Origin: a virus
IMG/VR virus record: IMGVR_UViG_3300047455_000186
Location: 1 to 56,264 of that record
DNA length: 56,264 nucleotides
Strand: one strand, 5' to 3'
Position numbers and translations under genes: made by a program. Of this stretch, positions 51,457 to 56,264 are shown piece by piece. The notes under the pieces were generated by a model. That model had not been told where the DNA came from and did not search any database. It was given only the letters and a program-made list of their open reading frames with translations. Position 1 is the first letter of the stretch; each line of letters begins with the position of its first letter.

Positions 51457-51542
51457 TCTTCTCTGCATTTGGGACATATGTCGCAGAAGTCATGCTCCTC
51501 TTCGGACATTTCTTCCATACATATCTCGCATGTGTATAGCAT
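51450..51542 (-). CDS. 30-aa double C-x-x-C zinc-ribbon peptide
   Basis: Starts in a TAATG junction with the SSB-like gene (51544-51540). Four Cys form two C-x-x-C knuckles: C-E-I-C near residue 5 and C-D-I-C-P-K-C near 20-26, separated by an acidic M-E-E-M-S-E-E-E-H. This is a plausible minimal zinc ribbon. Likely a small metal-binding accessory of replication proteins; no family known to me. Confidence 0.65.
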   Translation of the reverse strand: MLYTCEICMEEMSEEEHDFCDICPKCREEW

Positions 51543-51856
51543 TAAAAAGGTAGATCATCTGCAGGTGCCGCTTGCCCCACTGGAGCAGCTTGCATTGGCT
51601 GGTCTTGTCTTGGTGCGGCGGCAACGTTATCGCCGTTAGTCCAAACAACTTGAACATTACCTAAGTAAATTTTCTTTTGTTTAGCTTCGCGCTCCTCTTT
51701 TGATTGTGCCACAACTATCGGACCTTGATTATTGAATTGATCAAGCTCGTCATTAATAGTAATTGTTACAGGTAAATACTTACCCTTCTTACCAGTAATG
51801 ATTTTGTCTGCCGGTATTTCCGATAAATTGATACTCGCTTTAATTATACTTGCCAT
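51542..51856 (-). CDS. SSB-like protein
   Basis: 104 aa. N-terminal beta-rich domain with K-A-S-I-N-L-S-E-I, then K-G-K-Y-L-P-V-T-I-T-I-N-D-E-L and K-I-Y-L-G-N-V-Q-V-V-W; Gln/Ala/Pro-rich linker; acidic C-terminal tip D-D-L-P-F, the partner-binding end typical of bacterial and phage SSBs. It is shorter than E. coli SSB and compact, so a specialised phage ssDNA-binding protein. It lies between the small genes and the recombination pair. Confidence 0.75.
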   Translation of the reverse strand: MASIIKASINLSEIPADKIITGKKGKYLPVTITINDELDQFNNQGPIVVAQSKEEREAKQKKIYLGNVQVVWTNGDNVAAAPRQDQPMQAAPVGQAAPADDLPF

Positions 51857-52035
51857 TATGTATATTGATTTAACTGATTAAACATTCTTTGCAACTGATC
51901 TTTTGTTGCGCCGCTATTCCGCCTTAAGTTATCTACGGCTTTTACATGGTTCTGGTTGGTGTAAAAATTATTTACACTTGTTTCCATTCCTGTTACTGTG
52001 CATACTTTTGTTTGGTTTTTTCTGGTTCTTGCCAT
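51856..52035 (-). CDS. 59-aa conserved phage protein
   Basis: Its TAA shares an A with the SSB-like ATG (TAATG at 51858-51854) and it starts just after the exonuclease stop. A basic N-terminus (A-R-T-R-K-N-Q-T-K) is followed by V-C-T-V-T-G-M-E-T-S, N-F-Y-T-N-Q-N-H-V-K-A-V-D-N-L-R-R and a helical end. I recall near-identical proteins in marine phages beside SSB genes. Function unknown. Confidence 0.7.
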   Translation of the reverse strand: MARTRKNQTKVCTVTGMETSVNNFYTNQNHVKAVDNLRRNSGATKDQLQRMFNQLNQYT

Positions 52036-52037
52036 TT

Positions 52038-52769
52038 TTAAAGGGTTTTATTAATAAAATGATTTGTTGGATCGAAGTCCGGGTTTTGGTAAAACAATTT
52101 ATATTGTTCTGCCGCTTGTTGAACTTTGTCTGCACCTCTTGAATAAAATTCAGGAGAGCAATCAAATATTCCTATTTGGTGTGTATTCTTGTCTATAACT
52201 ATAAACAACATTTCGTAGCCAAATAGTTTACTATAAATGTAAGCTTGCGAGTCGTAATTATACTTTGAGGCGGACCAGCGAAACTTTTCAATGTCACCCG
52301 TCGTTTTCAGATCAATAACTAATCCTTCTTCGTGGTTAACAATATCCGCTTTGCCTTTCCATTGTAATCCTTCTAACTCTGTAATTCCAGGCTGTTCATA
52401 TATTACATCTTTGCCACGAATCAAACCACGACAGACATCGTTCTCCAACATTATGTCTGTCATTAATTCTATTTGATCCACTTCTTTTTGTAATAAACAC
52501 AGCTCACCACCTGAAATCTCTTTATACGCTTTAGTATTCCGTGTTGAACTTTCCACTATCTTATACTTCTTAAGCTTGTCCGGCTCTAGTATTGCAGTGT
52601 GAAAGTAACCGCCAACCAAAAATGCAGATGACGGTTTTAATGGAGTGCCAAGCGCTAAAGGGTTTGTAAGTAAGGTGCTAATGTCGCTATTAGACAAGTA
52701 TTGTTTACCAAACTTGCCATAATAGTTTTCATCGTCTCTTAACTTTTCAATAGCTGCTTTGTTTTTCAT
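52038..52769 (-). CDS. PDDEXK exonuclease (RecE/YqaJ-like)
   Basis: 243 aa. Nuclease signature: H57 in G-G-Y-F-H-T-A-I-L-E, D142 in G-K-A-D-I-V, D153-L-K155 in V-I-D-L-K-T-T, and Y-D-S-Q-A-Y-I-Y after it. This set is typical of recombination exonucleases (exonuclease VIII, YqaJ, DUF3799-type). It would chew 5' ends to give ssDNA for ERF. It follows the ERF gene directly; with it and the SSB it forms a complete single-strand-annealing module. Confidence 0.85.
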   Translation of the reverse strand: MKNKAAIEKLRDDENYYGKFGKQYLSNSDISTLLTNPLALGTPLKPSSAFLVGGYFHTAILEPDKLKKYKIVESSTRNTKAYKEISGGELCLLQKEVDQIELMTDIMLENDVCRGLIRGKDVIYEQPGITELEGLQWKGKADIVNHEEGLVIDLKTTGDIEKFRWSASKYNYDSQAYIYSKLFGYEMLFIVIDKNTHQIGIFDCSPEFYSRGADKVQQAAEQYKLFYQNPDFDPTNHFINKTL

Positions 52770-53306
52770 TTAAAGTGTTGTTAACGCTTTTTCAACTTCA
52801 GCGCTTAGTTTGTACTTCTTTTTAATTGCATCAAGCTTTCCGCCTTTTTGCACATAATCCTTTGCTTTAGCAAATGCTGGATCTTTAGTTGATGTTAATG
52901 TTGCACCCGCGCCTTTGCCGTGGTTATTAGTAGCATCGCTATCTTGGGTGTCATCTATTAGGAATAAATTACCTAACGCATACTTCTTTCCATAACTCGA
53001 CGCACTACCAAACTGCTGAGGTGTTTGCATACCTTTTTGATTAATGTCGACACCAACTAAAGCCGTAGCGTGTATAGCATTTTCGCCATCAGATACAGTT
53101 GCCGTTGTTTGCATTATAGGCATATTGTGGTTGTCGATTAGTTCTTCATTAATCGTTACTGATACTCCTAACTCTAATAGAAAGGGTTTTGTTGCTTCGA
53201 GAATGTCTTCGGCTGATCTGAAGTAGTATTTGCCGAATGAATTAAATCTTGATTTTTTAGATTTAAATTTTGTCTGGATCGTTGCCAGTTTTTCATTTAT
53301 GGTCAT
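52770..53306 (-). CDS. ERF-family single-strand annealing protein
   Basis: 178 aa. The ERF core begins with F-G-K-Y-Y-F-R-S-A-E-D-I, with G-V-S-V-T-I-N-E and T-A-T-V-S-D-G, and then Q-Q-F-G-S-A-S-S-Y-G-K-K-Y-A-L and L-I-D-D-T-Q-D-S-D-A. These match P22 ERF-type recombinases that anneal complementary strands. The C-terminal ~45 residues are a basic accessory domain. Works with the adjacent exonuclease and SSB-like protein. Confidence 0.9.
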   Translation of the reverse strand: MTINEKLATIQTKFKSKKSRFNSFGKYYFRSAEDILEATKPFLLELGVSVTINEELIDNHNMPIMQTTATVSDGENAIHATALVGVDINQKGMQTPQQFGSASSYGKKYALGNLFLIDDTQDSDATNNHGKGAGATLTSTKDPAFAKAKDYVQKGGKLDAIKKKYKLSAEVEKALTTL

Positions 53307-53369
53307 AGGGTTTTCTTATTTGGTATATTAATATAATTACACATTTTTATTTGTATTTAAGTTCATAAC

Positions 53370-54122
53370 TTACAGATAATCAATCACTTGGTTTGCGTCA
53401 GTGTTAGCGATAAGTTTATTTATAGCCTCCCTTTTTATCTGTGAAACACGTACATTTGCAGTGTTTACATTTATATTTAATTTGCCCGCTATATAATTAG
53501 CGGAGTGCTTGTCGCAATCCAAACCATATGATAATCTCAATACTTCATATTCAATACCTGTTAAGTGTTGTTTCATTAAACTTAACAAATAAGCATTGAG
53601 TAAATTTATATTGTATGGCTCAGAATTATCTGGTATTTGAAACAATGGGTTTTCTTCCTCTGTATTATAATTGGCATCTATACTAGAGAATATAGAATTA
53701 AAAAACATAGTAACGATTTTTTCGTCTTTAGGATTTTTACGTATTTCATTTAACTTGTGTTCAGGAATACGTATATCGCCCCGGTTAATATCAATTGCAC
53801 GTCTTATAGCCCCTTTAATTCTTTTGCTAAAAAAGCTTTTTAAAGTTTTTTCAATATCTTCAGAATCAATGAGCTTATCCCATTCTAATTTATCTACCGC
53901 TAACGTTAAACCCTTGTTGCCCTCTTGTATTAAATCATTTATACTTAATACACCAGAGGCTTGGTCAGAGGTCGCAAACTTACGGGCTAAGTTTTCCACA
54001 AGAGGCATGAACTTTATAATCATTTCATTTCTTGTGTAGTAATCATAAAACTTATTTTCAGGCATAGACCGTTTAAGATCTTCTTTGTACCTTATATAGT
54101 TTTGTACATTGTACTTTTTCAT
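53370..54122 (-). CDS. Phage sigma-70-family factor
   Basis: 250 aa. Region 2: I-I-K-F-M-P-L-V-E-N-L-A-R-K-F-A (~35-50) and I-N-D-L-I-Q-E-G-N-K-G-L-T-L-A-V (~61-76), then K-G-A-I-R-R-A-I. Region 4 (~186-240): L-T-G-I-E-Y-E-V-L-R-L-S-Y-G-L, A-N-Y-I-A-G-K-L and V-R-V-S-Q-I-K-R-E-A. It would redirect host RNA polymerase to phage promoters, likely for middle or late genes. It overlaps the upstream HTH gene by ATGA, so the two are coupled. Confidence 0.85.
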   Translation of the reverse strand: MKKYNVQNYIRYKEDLKRSMPENKFYDYYTRNEMIIKFMPLVENLARKFATSDQASGVLSINDLIQEGNKGLTLAVDKLEWDKLIDSEDIEKTLKSFFSKRIKGAIRRAIDINRGDIRIPEHKLNEIRKNPKDEKIVTMFFNSIFSSIDANYNTEEENPLFQIPDNSEPYNINLLNAYLLSLMKQHLTGIEYEVLRLSYGLDCDKHSANYIAGKLNINVNTANVRVSQIKREAINKLIANTDANQVIDYL

Positions 54123-54739
54123 AGTTGTTGATTAAGTAATTCTTTTTCTTTTTTAAGTTCGTTACTCATATTACGATATATAGTTCTTGTAGAACACTTA
54201 AGCGCGTCAGCAAGTCTTGCAACTGTTATTTTAATTTGACTATCATTTGTAAGTAGCATTGCATCATATATTTCGCTTTCAGATATTTTAGATCTACCAA
54301 CCAACTTGCCTACTATAGATAGCTTTTGTCGCATATCTAAGCCAGTAAAATCTTTGAATATAACTTTACGTAGTTTATTAGGCGGCGGTGTATCTAATTC
54401 CATTAATGAAACATCGTATATCATGCTTTCTCTAAGCTGATCTGAAACATTGAATGTTACAAACCCTGTGCGCTTATTACATATGTATTTAACAAGCCCT
54501 GCAAAGGCTTCTTGATCCAGTTGAGGATTAAGATACCATAACACATACAAATGCCATTTAAGGCTCTTATAGGTGTTTATTTTAGCCCGTGAATTAAAGA
54601 GTGTATAGCATTGATGCGTGCCACTCTCGTAATACCAGCCCCAGTCAAACGATTCGGTTGGTTCATCTGTTGTTGGATTTTGCCGGTATATAATACGATG
54701 CTGGTTTAGGTATTTGGTATTTCGGTCGTAGTATGACAT
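54119..54739 (-). CDS. Transcription regulator with C-terminal HTH
   Basis: 206 aa. The C-terminal ~35 residues (I-T-V-A-R-L-A-D-A-L-K-C-S-T-R-T-I-Y-R-N-M-S) form a clear helix-turn-helix. The N-terminal part is unrecognised but has an aromatic patch (F-D-W-G-W-Y-Y) and may sense a ligand or partner. Encoded immediately before, and coupled to, the sigma factor, suggesting joint control of gene expression. Confidence 0.7.
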   Translation of the reverse strand: MSYYDRNTKYLNQHRIIYRQNPTTDEPTESFDWGWYYESGTHQCYTLFNSRAKINTYKSLKWHLYVLWYLNPQLDQEAFAGLVKYICNKRTGFVTFNVSDQLRESMIYDVSLMELDTPPPNKLRKVIFKDFTGLDMRQKLSIVGKLVGRSKISESEIYDAMLLTNDSQIKITVARLADALKCSTRTIYRNMSNELKKEKELLNQQL

Positions 54740-54778
54740 TAGGTTCTTACTATTAATTATATATTAGCTATCGTCGCA

Positions 54779-55000
54779 CTAGTAGATTAAAATCTTTAAT
54801 CTTCTGTTGTACTTCTTTAAAAGCTTTGCTTTATTTTCTATATTGCCACCAAAAATAGTTATGTTTTTATTAAAACTATATTCGCTTTGAAAAGCTGCTT
54901 TCACTATCTCGTTATGCAAGATAGATATTCTATTTTCTAGAAACCTTACGTGTTCCGCTTTTCTTCGTTGCCTTTTTAATTTTTGTATTAATGTTCGCAT
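54779..55000 (-). CDS. Small basic helical protein, unknown
   Basis: 73 aa, starting 13 nt inside the end of the gene upstream on the minus strand. Arg/Lys-rich helices (L-I-Q-K-L-K-R-Q-R-R-K-A-E-H, then K-A-K-L-L-K-K-Y-N-R-R-L-K), likely nucleic-acid binding. Downstream, 38 nt of AT-rich spacer precedes the HTH gene. No family recognised. Confidence 0.55.
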   Translation of the reverse strand: MRTLIQKLKRQRRKAEHVRFLENRISILHNEIVKAAFQSEYSFNKNITIFGGNIENKAKLLKKYNRRLKILIY

Positions 55001-55479
55001 AATTCGTTGATATAATGTGGTCGTATAATTTTTTGCTCATTTTTATTTTTTACTTTATGTTTATCTTGTTCATAATAATTCCAGTATGCAGCTAAGCTAC
55101 TAGGCTCTTTGTATTCGTCAGGCATACATTGAGGTGGTTGGATAAATCCATTATCGGGCATACCTGAAGGCGGGTACATTAAAGCTTCACGACACTTAGC
55201 AATACTAAGGTGATGCTTATTGTATCTAGCTGTATACTCTTTACCTAGTGCAAGCATGTGATCGTACAGCCAATTGTAGTGGTGTATGCTATCACGTACC
55301 CATATAGTACTTGGATGATTAAGGTGTGCTTTCTTGTATGGCACGTTGTCGCCGTTGTTGTATACATGATGTGCAGTGCATAACATTTGCGCCGACTCCA
55401 GAATCATTTTAACCTTATGCTTGTCGTAAAAGAAGCTAGCTGCTTTAGCTGGGTCTGGGTGTAAATAAAATATATTCAT
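54988..55479 (-). CDS. Putative pyrimidine-dimer glycosylase-like protein
   Basis: 163 aa. N-terminus M-N-I-F-Y-L-H-P-D-P-A-K-A-A-S-F-F-Y-D-K-H-K-V-K, L-E-S-A-Q-M-L-C-T-A-H-H, then H-P-S-T-I-W-V-R-D-S, a 'P-P-Q-C-M-P-D-E-Y' region and W-N-Y-Y. This is the phage group often annotated as pyrimidine dimer DNA glycosylase (Pyr_excise/T4 endonuclease V-like). It would remove UV lesions from phage DNA. Catalytic residues were not verified. It begins in a TAATG junction with a 35-aa gene. Confidence 0.65.
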   Translation of the reverse strand: MNIFYLHPDPAKAASFFYDKHKVKMILESAQMLCTAHHVYNNGDNVPYKKAHLNHPSTIWVRDSIHHYNWLYDHMLALGKEYTARYNKHHLSIAKCREALMYPPSGMPDNGFIQPPQCMPDEYKEPSSLAAYWNYYEQDKHKVKNKNEQKIIRPHYINELCEH

Positions 55480-55586
55480 TAAAACCTTTTGTTGTTAACT
55501 CTATTATAATGTTTGTCTAATAATAGGTGAGCGACTTCCTCGCTTATCATATTTTCGTTGTATAGTTGCCATATTAATTTACTCAT
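55479..55586 (-). CDS. 35-aa peptide gene
   Basis: Begins 8 nt before the end of the ligase gene and ends sharing an A with the next ATG (TAATG at 55481-55477). Encodes an Asn/Leu-rich helical peptide with M-S-K-L-I-W-Q-L-Y-N-E-N-M and E-E-V-A-H-L-L-L-D-K-H-Y-N. Perfectly nested in the coupled operon, which supports its being real. Function unknown. Confidence 0.55.
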   Translation of the reverse strand: MSKLIWQLYNENMISEEVAHLLLDKHYNRVNNKRF

Positions 55587-56264
55587 AGTTACGTAGTGTT
55601 TTATACAGAGGATGACGATAGCTACCAGCTTTTGTACGTTCAAAGTATGTAAACGTAGCGCGCTTGCCTATATAATCATGTACATTGTCTAGAATGTATC
55701 GACGATCATCAAAGTTGTAGCCTTTGCCGATAGGGCAGCCAAACTCAACGCCATCGTCATCTTGCATAAGAAACTTACCGATTAGACCGGTAAATTTACC
55801 TTTGCCCGCTTCGTAGCCAACAATAGTAGCTTCGGTGTCGTGAAAGTCTTTAAACTTTTGAAGGTTGTAAGAACGTTTGCATTCATACGGTTTGTCAAGA
55901 CGCAGTATAGAACCCTCGTAGCCATTAGCTAAGAAAGCATCGTTGTGCATGTTTAAAGCCTCTTCGTATTTATCAACTAGGTATGTGTTAGTAAATTTAA
56001 CACAATAGCTTTCCGGCAATTCATTTTTAAGCCACGTAATTCGGCTAGAAAATTTAGCACGGCGTAGCGCAGGACCAGGAATGTAGTCGTAGCAATGAAA
56101 CTGCACATAGCCGGCAGACTCAACTCGATCGCCCTCGGAGGGTTTAGTCTTACGAACAAGTGAAATGATTTTTTCGAAATCATCTTTTAGGTCGTGGTTG
56201 TATAGTTCGCCGTCAAGTATCACGTCAGGATACGTTTCGAAGAACGGTTCGAGGTTTGCGGTAA
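55579..56264 (-). CDS. ATP-dependent DNA ligase, 5' end cut by window
   Basis: Coding reads through the right window edge: codons upstream of the GTG at 56223 translate N-L-E-P-F-F-E-T-Y-P-D, which continues the protein, so the gene starts outside and the GTG is not the start. Visible motifs: adenylation motif III D-G-E-L-Y-N-H, motif IV Y-E-G-S-I-L-R, motif V L-Q-K-F-K-D-F, and an OB-fold C-terminal part with G-K-G-Y-N-F-D-D-R. It seals nicks in phage DNA replication. Motif I (Lys) would be beyond the edge. Confidence 0.88.
   Translation of the reverse strand, partial: TANLEPFFETYPDVILDGELYNHDLKDDFEKIISLVRKTKPSEGDRVESAGYVQFHCYDYIPGPALRRAKFSSRITWLKNELPESYCVKFTNTYLVDKYEEALNMHNDAFLANGYEGSILRLDKPYECKRSYNLQKFKDFHDTEATIVGYEAGKGKFTGLIGKFLMQDDDGVEFGCPIGKGYNFDDRRYILDNVHDYIGKRATFTYFERTKAGSYRHPLYKTLRNYE

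Noticed and set aside
53303-53344. 13-codon frame ending in ATGA at the ERF start
   Set aside because: Too short to support, though the ATGA junction is suggestive of a leader peptide.
1-56264. tRNA, rRNA, CRISPR array, integrase, att site or insertion sequence
   Set aside because: No cloverleaf, repeat-spacer array, transposase or integrase was seen; intergenic spaces are under 90 nt.

Overview
This window looks like about 56 kb of a lytic tailed phage, probably a short-tailed (podovirus-type) virus of a marine or aquatic Bacteroidetes/Flavobacteriia host. The phage assignment is firm: terminase, portal, major capsid protein, tail proteins, holin and endolysin are all present. The host is an inference from three things: the AT-rich sequence, start codons that lack Shine-Dalgarno sequences and sit behind A/T-rich leaders, and a lipoprotein whose mature N-terminus (C-T-E-E) resembles flavobacterial surface-export signals. 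The order TerL, portal, acidic assembly protein, MCP, ring/tubular proteins, large 'stabilization' protein resembles crAss-like phages, but that placement is tentative. No integrase, repressor, tRNA, rRNA or CRISPR was seen. TAA, TAG and TGA all act as stops.

Plus strand (1-43307), virion and lysis genes: (1) tail fibres and adhesins (1-6879), the first cut by the window edge, then two small conserved proteins; (2) a phage groEL-groES pair (7652-9459) and a putative winged-helix protein; (3) a run of small proteins (9898-13836), several carrying a short S-P-x-K motif, plus an HExxH protein, an EF-hand protein, a holin, a second GroES-like protein and a probable small terminase; (4) TerL, portal, assembly protein, MCP with a terminator (13836-21230); (5) head/tail joining and tail proteins including a 1926-aa stabilization protein with an adhesin-like C-terminus (21253-31717); (6) three probable internal or ejection proteins, the last a 2825-aa polyvalent protein with zincin and HAD motifs; (7) small proteins and an M15 endolysin (42154-43307).

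Minus strand (56264-43309), replication and nucleotide genes: DNA ligase (cut by the edge), a possible pyrimidine-dimer glycosylase, an HTH regulator, a sigma-70-family factor, ERF annealing protein, PDDEXK exonuclease, SSB-like protein, primase-helicase, a thymidylate-synthase-family enzyme, a GIY-YIG/MazG fusion, a second possible nucleotide pyrophosphatase, a T7 endonuclease I-type nuclease, and nrdB/nrdA. Most genes overlap by 1-20 nt (TAATG or ATGA junctions). A strong terminator follows nrdA, and a lone lipoprotein gene lies beyond it, converging on the endolysin with a 1-bp gap. Nine genes of 23-59 codons were read directly from the sequence.

The most interesting point is that the ThyA-family enzyme has Asp (D180) where thymidylate synthases have a nearly invariant Asn. 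That exchange is the known hallmark of dCMP-specific (hydroxy)methylases such as T4 gp42. With one or two MazG-type pyrophosphatase candidates just downstream, this suggests a route to modified cytosine in the phage DNA. The idea is testable but unproven. Other points are the complete chaperonin pair, the GIY-YIG/MazG fusion, the S-P-x-K motif family and the isolated lipoprotein.
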